Shown: piece by piece, positions 14,593-21,549 of the stretch
Position numbering within the stretch: the stretch's first letter is position 1
Layout: every line of letters starts with the position of its first letter
Virus record (IMG/VR): IMGVR_UViG_3300020469_000270
Coordinates: 1-23,568 of that record
Reading direction: 5' to 3' (one strand)
From: a virus
DNA: 23,568 nucleotides
The notes under the pieces: model-generated
The model's database searches: none
What the model saw: only the letters and a program-made list of their open reading frames with translations
What the model was told of the DNA's origin: nothing
Position numbers and translations under genes: made by a program

Positions 14593-14619
14593 GAAACCCC
14601 GGAATAAATCCGGGGTTTC
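14593..14619 (-). terminator. Terminator of the major capsid operon
   Basis: An 11-bp GC-rich perfect stem (GAAACCCCGGA pairing with TCCGGGGTTTC) encloses a five-base loop, 19 bases after the gp23 stop. It is the only GC-rich hairpin in an otherwise AT-rich stretch. The U-tract in the minus-strand RNA is poor (TTTCCCTT), so it may end transcription partly or protect the 3' end of the capsid message. Confidence 0.7.
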
Positions 14620-14637
14620 TGTGTATTTAAAACGTTA

Positions 14638-15807
14638 TTAGATAAATGTTACGTTTGAAATATCAATTTTTGATAGGTAGTCTGCTGAATTACCAAGTGA
14701 TGATGCAGTGTTTGTTAACTCTACATAACCGTATCTTGTCATAAAGCTCACTACTGGTTCAAAAGTTGACGGATCCACAATAACGCCTGATGACATTAGT
14801 GGAATGTACGGACAATAAAATGCCGCCGCGTCTACTTCACCAGCACCTTTGTAACCTACTAATACTGGAGAATCATCTACCAAGTATGAGTTTACATATA
14901 CTCTCATAGCGCCGTTTAATGTACCAACAAATTTAGTGTTAGTAGGTGCTTCAAAAGTACCTTCAGTTGTTCTTGCGAACGCTGAAGTTGTTGCTGATTG
15001 TAACACAGTCAAAGCCTGTGGAGAAACTACAGCCCAGTTAGCCGCGCCTCTTCTAGTTCTTTGTGCAATTAAGTTTGCTTCTCTGTTGATTGCTACTGCC
15101 AATGCCGCATGTTCGTCTCCAACAAATGTTGGTGTACCAGTTGCGTTACCTTGGTTGTATGCTGTACCAGAGCCTGCTAATGATGTTAGTGAAGAAAGAA
15201 TCTCTTGATCGATCTCAGCAGTAATTTCTTGTGCTAATGCCGCCATTACTTCTGCTTCTACATCTAAACCATGCATTGCTGATGCGTCTTGTGCCGCTTC
15301 AAATGTCCAACGTGCTGATAATTTACGTGTTTTCGCTTCAACAGTTTGTTTTAAGATTTGAATTGACATTTTGTTACCAGCTTCACCTTCTAAAGATGAA
15401 GTTGATGTACCCGCTGGTACTGATTGTGCACCTGAACCTGGGTTTGCTGAATAAGATCTTGCAATCTCAAAAGGTGATAGTGCTTCAGCACCTGCTGTTA
15501 CACCGTCTTTTGCGTCTGAATATCTAACTCTTAATGTGTGAATTTGACCTACTGGGCCAGTCATTGGTTGTACACCAACGATTTCGTTAGCTATAACTGT
15601 AGGCATCACACGTCTGATTATTGGAAGAATTACTTTGTTTAAAGCCGCTACATTACCAGCACCTGTGGCACCTGTTGTTGCTGACTCAGCCAAGTATCTC
15701 TTTGTATTCTCAAGGACAGCTTCCATTGACGTTTTCTTTTGGCCTGATAGACCTTCTGTTAACGCTGATTTAGTTTCTGTCCAATTTTCATTGATCATGT
15801 TTGTCAT
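14638..15807 (-). CDS. 23: Major capsid protein gp23
   Basis: This 389-aa protein is the T4-type major head protein. Clear family segments are RRVMPTVIANEIVGVQPMTGPVGQIHTLRVRYSD, the KLSARWTFEAAQDASAMHGLDVEAE region, RTRRGAANWAVVSPQA, and VLVGYKGAGEVDAAAFYCPYIPL with FEPVVSFMTRYGY near the end. It is shorter than T4 gp23 (521 aa): the propeptide is short and the surface insertion region is reduced. A likely gp21 cleavage site is after E41 in KRYLAE-SATTG, fitting the L/I-x-E rule of the T4 prohead protease and leaving a mature protein of about 348 residues. It starts one base after the gp22 stop, with AGGAG inside the end of gp22, so it is coupled to the scaffold gene. Confidence 0.96.
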   Translation of the reverse strand: MTNMINENWTETKSALTEGLSGQKKTSMEAVLENTKRYLAESATTGATGAGNVAALNKVILPIIRRVMPTVIANEIVGVQPMTGPVGQIHTLRVRYSDAKDGVTAGAEALSPFEIARSYSANPGSGAQSVPAGTSTSSLEGEAGNKMSIQILKQTVEAKTRKLSARWTFEAAQDASAMHGLDVEAEVMAALAQEITAEIDQEILSSLTSLAGSGTAYNQGNATGTPTFVGDEHAALAVAINREANLIAQRTRRGAANWAVVSPQALTVLQSATTSAFARTTEGTFEAPTNTKFVGTLNGAMRVYVNSYLVDDSPVLVGYKGAGEVDAAAFYCPYIPLMSSGVIVDPSTFEPVVSFMTRYGYVELTNTASSLGNSADYLSKIDISNVTFI

Positions 15808-15808
15808 T

Positions 15809-16912
15809 TTAATTAACTCCTAGACCTGCTAGTTTTCTAAGTTCAACAATATCACCTGTTTCTGAACTTACTTCAGCAGGTGCTTCTCTATTACCAGTTA
15901 CCTCTGTTACTGATTCAGTAACAATAGTTTTGCTTGAAACAGCTGGTGCTGATTCATTTAAAACTGCTGGTAAGTATTTGTTAAACTGTTTTTTCAAATC
16001 ACTTGTCTGTACAGATTCAAGTAATTCGTTCATTACGCGACGCTTGTCTTTAGACAAGTTTGCAGTTAACTCTGTAAGAGCTTTTTCACGTACATTCTTA
16101 TCTTCAGCAATTCTCAACTTCATTTGAACTGCTTCGATTTCTGCGTCTTTTTCTTTTAATTTAGATTCTGCTTCAGTAGTGTTTACTGAAACTGTTTCTA
16201 ATTCATTTTGAAGTTTTCTAACCTCAGTACCTTCGGCTAGATGAGAAGACATATACTCGCCGGCGAAAGCATCAAAAACTTTTCTACCAAAGTTGTTTTC
16301 TTTAGCAACCTTGATATCTTCTTTAAGTTGTGATATTTCACTTTTTAAACTTGTCTCAACTGTTTTTTCAACAACTTGTGCCGCTTTAGAAACAAAACGT
16401 TGTTTGGCTTCAGCAATCATCTTTTTGCCTTCCGCTACTAATTTAACTTTTTGTTCTACAACTGCTCGTTTGTCGTTTTCAAATTCAGTTAGTTCTTTTG
16501 CTAATTGTTTAACAACAAAGTTTTCCAATTTTGCAAAATTACCTTTCAAGTTTGTTCTGTCAGCGTGTAGTTCTTTTACTTCTTTGGCTAATTGCTCAGC
16601 AACAAATTTGTCTACTAGACCAACATGTTTTTCAATGTTTGTTTTGTAAGCAACTGTTTGCTCAGCCAATGCCGCTCTGTCAGCCTTAAGTTCTTCAATT
16701 TCTGAAGTAATTCTGTCAGTAAGCATTGTGTCCATAGCCTCAACAATCTGACCCTTGTCATTTTCATAACGTTGGGCAAATTCATCTCGAAGTTCAGCAG
16801 TGATCTCTTCTCTGGCTTCATCTAATTTAGATTTCCACGTTTCTTGAATCTGATTTTTCAAGTCTTCTGAAATTGCATCTGACTCAAGTATTCCGTTAAA
16901 AATATCTGCCAT
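15809..16912 (-). CDS. 22: Prohead scaffold (core) protein gp22
   Basis: This 367-aa protein is Glu/Lys/Ala-rich and almost entirely predicted coiled coil between about residues 10 and 290, with repeated heptad-like stretches (EQLAKEVKELHADR, KQLAKELTEFENDK). It ends in a Ser/Thr/Pro/Val-rich linker and a conserved-looking tail VELRKLAGLGVN. This layout and its place between protease gp21 and capsid gp23 identify the scaffold, the major core component on which gp23 assembles and which gp21 later digests. It has an AAGGAG ribosome site and no visible promoter of its own, so it is read with the upstream genes. Confidence 0.9.
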   Translation of the reverse strand: MADIFNGILESDAISEDLKNQIQETWKSKLDEAREEITAELRDEFAQRYENDKGQIVEAMDTMLTDRITSEIEELKADRAALAEQTVAYKTNIEKHVGLVDKFVAEQLAKEVKELHADRTNLKGNFAKLENFVVKQLAKELTEFENDKRAVVEQKVKLVAEGKKMIAEAKQRFVSKAAQVVEKTVETSLKSEISQLKEDIKVAKENNFGRKVFDAFAGEYMSSHLAEGTEVRKLQNELETVSVNTTEAESKLKEKDAEIEAVQMKLRIAEDKNVREKALTELTANLSKDKRRVMNELLESVQTSDLKKQFNKYLPAVLNESAPAVSSKTIVTESVTEVTGNREAPAEVSSETGDIVELRKLAGLGVN

Positions 16913-16924
16913 GAGTAGTTCTCC

Positions 16925-17554
16925 TTATAACTTCAACTCTTTTATTAATTTGACTATCTCATCTCTAAGATAGCCTTCTGCTTTGCGATCATGAACTGCG
17001 TCTGCGCCTATACCGTATAAACGTCTTCCGCCTCTCATGTTCATCAAACCTTCATATATTGCTTTTGGATAAGCATCCGGTGCCGACGGTTGTGCAACAA
17101 TGTCCACAGTAACAATTTCAAAATCAGCAACTTTGCCGCTTTCGTTTACGTTACCAGTACCTCTTGATGACACACCCAATTTTGCTCCGCTTTCCAAAAG
17201 GGTTTTTACAATGTTTCCCATTGGGGTTGGTAAAATTTTAAGTTTACCAATTCCGTTTGGACCATCCATCCACATAGATTCAATCATGTGTGACACACGG
17301 TCTAAATTAACTGTTAATTCTTCAGGGTGATCTGCTTCACCTAGTACAGAATAACCGCCTTTCAAGCGTTCGTCCACAGAAGTCACCGCTTTTTCGATTT
17401 CTTCTAGTGGATAAACACGTGAATTTTGATTCTTTACTCCGCCTTGGATGAATACACCTTTCATAAACAAGTTTTTCTTATCACCTTCGCCTTCATGTAA
17501 TACTTGCATGCCGGCTTGATCAAAAGTTAAACTTTCTAATAATGGTTTTATCAT
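16925..17554 (-). CDS. 21: Prohead core protease gp21
   Basis: This 209-aa protein is the serine protease (U9/S78 type) that matures the T4-type prohead by digesting the scaffold and trimming gp23. Visible family features are FMKGVFIQGGVKNQNSRVYP near residues 30-50, the catalytic histidine in GEADHPE (H76), the GVSSRGTG nucleophile region (S129/S130), and the DFEIVTVDIVAQPSAPDA segment with a candidate third catalytic residue at D151. Its length is near that of T4 gp21 (212 aa). AAGGAG lies eight bases before the ATG. It is followed by gp22 after 12 bases. Confidence 0.95.
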   Translation of the reverse strand: MIKPLLESLTFDQAGMQVLHEGEGDKKNLFMKGVFIQGGVKNQNSRVYPLEEIEKAVTSVDERLKGGYSVLGEADHPEELTVNLDRVSHMIESMWMDGPNGIGKLKILPTPMGNIVKTLLESGAKLGVSSRGTGNVNESGKVADFEIVTVDIVAQPSAPDAYPKAIYEGLMNMRGGRRLYGIGADAVHDRKAEGYLRDEIVKLIKELKL

Positions 17555-17578
17555 CTGACGATCTCCTTATAAATCAAA

Positions 17579-18529
17579 TTATGCTTTTGCCTTTGGTGCA
17601 GGTGACATTTTAGCGTCGCCCTGTGCTGGACTGTCTGGGTTTGGTTTAACTGCTGGAGCCTTACCACCTTTTTCAGCCACGTCGCCACCAGCTTTCACTG
17701 GATCTGCGCCGTCTATTCTCTTAGCACCACCGTTTGATGATACTGGGGAATTAGCGTTTGCACCGTTGTCTCCACCTTTTGGAGTGGCAACAGCCTTCAT
17801 TTCAGTTGCTTCTTCTAGCTCTTCGCCGTCTTTTGAATCTTCTTCTGAACCTTCAAACGCAACTTCGTCAGCAACTTCAACTGTTTCTTCTGCTGGCATT
17901 TCCATAGATGGCATTTCGCCTTCTAAGTCGCCTGCGGCTTCTTCGTTGTCATCACCGTCTTCGTCTTTGTCTTCGTCGCCCATCATTTTTTCAAATTCAG
18001 CTTTAAGATCTTCTAAAGCATCTTCTAGATCGTCAACTCTGTCTTCAACTTCCTCATGATCATGGTCATCTGATTCGCCATCTTCATCACCATCATCTTC
18101 GTTAGTTTCTTCATGCTCAATTTCTTCAGCATGTGCGTCTGCCTCATCTTTGACAGCATTAGTTAAATCTTCTTCTTGATCGCCCGAACCGCCAACTTTT
18201 TCTTCAACGGTTTCATCACCTGACTCATCAGTTGCTTCTTCAACTGCTTCTTCATCTGAATCTTTTGCTTCTTCTACAGCATCATCATCTGATTTTTCTG
18301 CTTCTTCAACAGTGTCCTCATCTGATTTTTCTGCTTCGTCAACAGCTTCTTCAGTGTTTTCAGTAGTTAAATCTTCTTCGATTTCGTCAGTTTGGTTTTC
18401 GATCAACTCTTCATGTATTTTTCTAGCCTTCTCAACAATTACATCATGTAAAAGCTCTTGAGCTTTGTCTGATTCATTGTTAACTAGATATTCTAGAACT
18501 TGTTCTAGTTTAGACTTTGTAGTAGACAT
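17579..18529 (-). CDS. Very acidic probable prohead core protein
   Basis: From the ATG at 18527-18529 (MSTTKSKLEQ) this is a 316-aa protein; an in-frame ATG at 18544 adds five residues, but GGAG lies eight to nine bases before the inner ATG and a palindrome abuts the outer one, so I choose the inner. A short helical head (LEQVLEYLVNNESDKAQELLHDVIVEKARKI) precedes a long Asp/Glu-rich middle with 11-residue repeats, a coiled coil near 160-185, and a Pro/Lys/Ala-rich tail ending PAPKAKA. In T4 the small acidic core proteins gp67 and gp68 lie at this place between gp20 and gp21, so a core role is likely. It is much bigger than either, so the equivalence is by position and composition only. Confidence 0.75.
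   Translation of the reverse strand: MSTTKSKLEQVLEYLVNNESDKAQELLHDVIVEKARKIHEELIENQTDEIEEDLTTENTEEAVDEAEKSDEDTVEEAEKSDDDAVEEAKDSDEEAVEEATDESGDETVEEKVGGSGDQEEDLTNAVKDEADAHAEEIEHEETNEDDGDEDGESDDHDHEEVEDRVDDLEDALEDLKAEFEKMMGDEDKDEDGDDNEEAAGDLEGEMPSMEMPAEETVEVADEVAFEGSEEDSKDGEELEEATEMKAVATPKGGDNGANANSPVSSNGGAKRIDGADPVKAGGDVAEKGGKAPAVKPNPDSPAQGDAKMSPAPKAKA
18200..18346 (-). repeat. 33-bp tandem repeats coding an 11-residue acidic unit
   Basis: About four copies of a unit like TVEEAEKSDDD follow one another, the two most similar at DNA level sharing TCATCTGATTTTTCTGCTTC on the plus strand. The last copy is 12 residues. The 11-residue period suits a regular acidic helix. Copies may vary in number between related phages. 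Confidence 0.75.
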
Positions 18530-18545
18530 ATCGTTAATCTCCATT

Positions 18546-18561
18546 ATATTACTAGTAATAT
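18546..18561. repeat. 16-bp perfect palindrome in the core-gene leader
   Basis: ATATTACTAGTAATAT lies just upstream of the ribosome site of the acidic core gene. It parallels the palindrome before the gp19 ribosome site. A second small inverted repeat, ACCT/AGGT around ATATA, lies about ten bases further upstream in the same leader. Confidence 0.5.
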
Positions 18562-18605
18562 CGCATAGACACCTATATAAGGTACTATCGTATATACTAT
18601 TTACA

Positions 18606-18613
18606 TATTTATA
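18606..18613 (-). promoter_or_regulatory. Perfect late promoter box for the core gene and gp21-23
   Basis: TATAAATA reads toward the acidic core gene, with a leader of about 70 bases. A weaker GTAAATA box lies at 18598-18604. As gp21, gp22 and gp23 have no clear promoters of their own, this may drive the whole head-assembly run down to the terminator at 14593-14619. The 130-bp gap 18545-18674 holds no gene. Confidence 0.75.
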
Positions 18614-18674
18614 GGATTATTAGTGGAAAAGGCACCTATTTTGACTCGTTTTGTAATAATGACTTATTATTACG

Positions 18675-18875
18675 TTATACAGCAGGTGGCTGTGCATACA
18701 TTGTAGCCACAAATTCTTTGTTTTTTTCTTGATCTGCTTTACGCATTTCACGTACTTTACGCAATTTGTTTAAGTGCTTTAATGTAAGGCGTGTCTTACG
18801 ACCATCTTCAATGTGTGCCATATGATAATGATCATGTTCTGGAAAATAGTTTTCTTTTAATTCAGTGTAACGCAT
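18675..18875 (-). CDS. Small basic 66-aa protein of the portal-protease interval
   Basis: This 66-aa protein has a His/Glu-rich start (FPEHDHYHMAHIEDG) and a strongly basic helical middle, TRLTLKHLNKLRKVREMRKADQEKNKE, followed by FVATMYAQPP. I recall similar short 'LTLKHLNKLRK' proteins in T4-like cyanophages next to the portal gene, without a known function. By position it could correspond to a T4 gp67/gp68-type core or vertex factor, but the charge is opposite to that of gp67. Eight bases separate it from the preceding gene, with AAAGG about 11 bases before the ATG and a weak GTAAATA box in the same stretch. Confidence 0.7.
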   Translation of the reverse strand: MRYTELKENYFPEHDHYHMAHIEDGRKTRLTLKHLNKLRKVREMRKADQEKNKEFVATMYAQPPAV

Positions 18876-18883
18876 ACTTTTAT

Positions 18884-19234
18884 TTACCTTTTACCTCTAC
18901 GAGCTTTAAGTGCCATATTTGCACGTTTTACACGTTGCGATGCTTGACTAAACTTTTTAGTATATGATGATCTAGCACCATGTATTTTGCCTTTTGCTTG
19001 GCGTGTGCTTTTCATTTTAGTACTTTGCTTAATGTTTAATGGCTTATTACAAGTGCTTGGATTAGCAACAATACGTCCTTTTCTAGGACCAGTTGGACAT
19101 CTAAAACGTTGTGTGGTAATTTTTGCTTTACCTTTTGCTTTTGATCTTCCAGTACGTCCAAATATCTGACTAGCACCTTCTTCAATAGGTTCTAATGAAT
19201 ACAAGTCTGTTGTACTAATTTCGTAAATTTTCAT
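18884..19234 (-). CDS. Small very basic 116-aa protein, possible core or DNA-binding protein
   Basis: The 116 residues are rich in Lys, Arg and Gly. The N-terminal ~25 residues are acidic/neutral (MKIYEISTTDLYSLEPIEEG), the rest is basic, with a central motif FRCPTGPRKGRIVANPSTC that has two cysteines 16 residues apart, and a tail KRANMALKARRGKR. I recall the motif R-K-G-R-I-V-A-N-P in unnamed proteins of marine T4-like phages, at the same locus. Such a protein could neutralise the acidic core or bind DNA inside the head. A perfect late promoter box precedes it. No enzymatic residues are seen. Confidence 0.7.
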   Translation of the reverse strand: MKIYEISTTDLYSLEPIEEGASQIFGRTGRSKAKGKAKITTQRFRCPTGPRKGRIVANPSTCNKPLNIKQSTKMKSTRQAKGKIHGARSSYTKKFSQASQRVKRANMALKARRGKR

Positions 19235-19253
19235 AATAATACCTTTGCTATGT

Positions 19254-19261
19254 TATTTATA
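19254..19261 (-). promoter_or_regulatory. Perfect late promoter box for the basic small proteins
   Basis: TATAAATA lies in the 28-bp gap after the stop of the 158-aa gene and ends 19 bases before the ATG of the 116-aa gene, with AAAGG as ribosome site. Confidence 0.75.
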
Positions 19262-19262
19262 A

Positions 19263-19739
19263 TCAAAGGTAAACTAAATCTGCACTAGGATAAGTTGACA
19301 CTTCAAATGCATCTTGTGGTAATGCTCTAGACAATGTTATAGCAATTTTGGTATTTGGAATTATTTTTTTCATATTGTCATAACCAGTTGATCGACTAGA
19401 TATACATTTAAACAGGTGTGCCCCACATATAATCAATTGCGTTAAGTTATTTTTATTCATGTATTCTTCTAATAAATCTGATTGTTCTATATATGTTAAT
19501 TCATTTTTATTTTCTGATAAAAATGTGAAATAGGGATTAGGAGAATGATGATGCATTGCTATATTAATATGTGCTCCTTGTTTTCTATAACTATCTAACT
19601 TGGTTGATAAGAATTTAGAAAACTCGCACATGTCTTGTTTTATAACTGTGATACTTTCTTTAGAAATATCAGTAAAAGGTATTTCGTCTGTGTCCCAAAT
19701 ATCAATCACATTAATTAATGTATGAGACATATTCATCAT
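19263..19739 (-). CDS. 158-aa protein, faint isochorismatase-like features
   Basis: The protein looks like an alpha/beta domain: TLINVIDIWD (strand with D13), GAHINIAMHHH (strand), then LTQLIICGAHLFKC and later TKIAITLSRALPQDAF. The pattern G106-x5-C112 after a hydrophobic strand, with an Asp at the end of the first strand, resembles the isochorismatase-like cysteine hydrolases, whose triad is Asp-Lys-Cys. The expected lysine is not evident near residues 80-90, so it may be inactive or the likeness accidental. It is not part of the T4 head cluster but begins ten bases after the portal stop, without ribosome site or promoter, so it probably depends on portal transcription. Start choice among three nearby ATGs (residues 1, 2, 4) is open. 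Confidence 0.6.
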   Translation of the reverse strand: MMNMSHTLINVIDIWDTDEIPFTDISKESITVIKQDMCEFSKFLSTKLDSYRKQGAHINIAMHHHSPNPYFTFLSENKNELTYIEQSDLLEEYMNKNNLTQLIICGAHLFKCISSRSTGYDNMKKIIPNTKIAITLSRALPQDAFEVSTYPSADLVYL

Positions 19740-19749
19740 ACTGTTATTT

Positions 19750-21456
19750 TTATGCTGGTGTGTCAGTGTCTGGTGTTAATGGGGAATCAGCACCTGCGTC
19801 TGCAACATCGCCTGCTGGTTCATCTTCTAGTGTTTCACCATCTGTGGCTGGCATTGGTGCCGCTCCTACATCTGATAATCCTGCGCCGCCACCCAAGTCA
19901 TCACCTTGTGCTGGTGGTTCAGTAGCATTGGCATTTTCTTCTGCCCAAAGTTTTTCGTTCTTGTAAATTTCACCTTCATCAAGTCCAAGATAACGTGACA
20001 TAGCAAAACGTTTAGAAATAAATGGAACTTGCTGTACCTGTGTAAAGATACTAACCATTTGGTTATCAATTTCAACTTGTCTATACTTGCCAAAGTTTTG
20101 TGGTTCATTAAATTGTATTTCAAATGAGCCTGAATCAATTTCAATTCCTCTGTGCTTTAAAAACATTTTAAATTCTTTATCAAGTGCAGGCATAATCATC
20201 GACTGTAAACGTTGACAAAATTTTGTAAATCTAAATTCTTGGATGTATGCTGTACCAACTCTACCGTCAGTAAATGCTGACCCTGGATCATCTGGTGTTG
20301 ATGGCAAATAACTTGATGGAATTCTTAAACCTTTCATCAACTTATTATTAAAGTATTTTAAGTCATCAATTTCACCTAGGTTTTGACCACCTGGTAATGT
20401 TTCAACTTTTGATCCACGACCTTCAGCCGTCTGTGCAAAGAAATAATCTTCAATCTGTGATAAAGGATTGTAAGCGGCATCCATGATGTTTTGTCCGCCA
20501 CCTGTTTTGTTTGGAATACGTTTTTGATGTATTTCGTTTTTAACACGTTCGATAAATGCCATTGCTTTGTTGCTAGGCATGTTACCTACGTCGATGTAAA
20601 ACACTCTACGTTCTGGTGCTCTTTGAACTCTGTAAATGATAATAGCATCTTCTAATAATTCTTTTTGCTTGTACACTTTAAATATTGCTTCTAGTACTGA
20701 AGTACCAAAAGGCCAAAATCTATCCATGCCTTCTGACAATGATATGTGTGCAATATGTGAAGCATCAACCGGTGTTGTCATTACTTCCATATTAAATCTA
20801 CCAGATTGTGATGTTGTGGTTGCACTTGTCATGCCTTTGTATTTGGCATCACCGCTGAACGGCATGTTACCACTTTGATATGCTGTTGGAGCCGTGTACT
20901 GATATTGACTCATTGTTGTTAGGTTTAAATTTTGTAAATTTAAATCTAAATCTCTGATAAAGTATGCTTCTGGCTTTTTGCCTTTACCTTCATTAACAAC
21001 TATCTTTTCAATTTTTGCATGATCAACCCAAAGTAATTTATATGTCTCTGGATCTCTAACTAATACCTGATCACCATACTTGATTACATTTCTAAAAAGT
21101 TTAAAACATCGCTTGTCCCAATCATTAATGCTTGACCATTGTTTGATTGTTTGTTCTAAAATTTCTGTTTCTGTATCAGTTGGTTTGTCTTTGTAAAAAA
21201 TTTTAAATGGAGCACCTGTCTTTGGATCATTGTGAGTTGAAAATTCTGCAATGGTATCAAGTGCCGCGTTTATTTCTGTGTCAAGGTCCATTTGATCATA
21301 TTGATAATAACGTTCAATACGATTTGGTTGTCCCGCATATACTTCTGGTAACCATGAACTGTATTTTGAATTCGATGTTTCTCCATACGAACTGCCAACG
21401 GGACTTTGCTGTCCTAGTTTGGTTTCATATGTAGTAAAGTGTTTTTTCCAACTCAT
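19750..21456 (-). CDS. 20: Portal protein gp20
   Basis: This 568-aa protein is the T4-type portal vertex, the dodecameric ring that starts head assembly and through which DNA is packaged (T4 gp20 is 524 aa). Family segments include RIERYYQYDQMDLDTEINAALDTIAEFST (residues 46-74), FRNVIKYGDQVLVRDPET, the GTSVLEAIFKVYKQKELLEDAIIIYRVQRAPERRVFYIDVGNMP core, and DPGSAFTDGRVGTAYIQEFRFTKFCQRLQ. The last ~63 residues are Pro/Gly/Ala/Asp-rich and probably disordered. It has a perfect late promoter and an AAAGG ribosome site. Confidence 0.96.
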   Translation of the reverse strand: MSWKKHFTTYETKLGQQSPVGSSYGETSNSKYSSWLPEVYAGQPNRIERYYQYDQMDLDTEINAALDTIAEFSTHNDPKTGAPFKIFYKDKPTDTETEILEQTIKQWSSINDWDKRCFKLFRNVIKYGDQVLVRDPETYKLLWVDHAKIEKIVVNEGKGKKPEAYFIRDLDLNLQNLNLTTMSQYQYTAPTAYQSGNMPFSGDAKYKGMTSATTTSQSGRFNMEVMTTPVDASHIAHISLSEGMDRFWPFGTSVLEAIFKVYKQKELLEDAIIIYRVQRAPERRVFYIDVGNMPSNKAMAFIERVKNEIHQKRIPNKTGGGQNIMDAAYNPLSQIEDYFFAQTAEGRGSKVETLPGGQNLGEIDDLKYFNNKLMKGLRIPSSYLPSTPDDPGSAFTDGRVGTAYIQEFRFTKFCQRLQSMIMPALDKEFKMFLKHRGIEIDSGSFEIQFNEPQNFGKYRQVEIDNQMVSIFTQVQQVPFISKRFAMSRYLGLDEGEIYKNEKLWAEENANATEPPAQGDDLGGGAGLSDVGAAPMPATDGETLEDEPAGDVADAGADSPLTPDTDTPA

Positions 21457-21481
21457 AGTATATACATGCCTTTTATGCAGT

Positions 21482-21489
21482 TATTTATA
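21482..21489 (-). promoter_or_regulatory. Perfect late promoter box for the portal gene
   Basis: TATAAATA reads toward gp20 and ends 25 bases before its ATG. The 93-bp gap 21457-21549 holds no gene. Confidence 0.75.
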
Positions 21490-21549
21490 TAAATTATATA
21501 GTATTTTAATAATGATTGCAACCACTATATTTTGTCCTAGTTATTGTTC

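Noticed and set aside
18653-18673. AT-only hairpin GTAATAAT/ATTATTAC just after the 66-aa gene as a terminator
   Set aside because: The stem has almost no GC and no U-run follows in the minus-strand RNA, so it is unlikely to end transcription.
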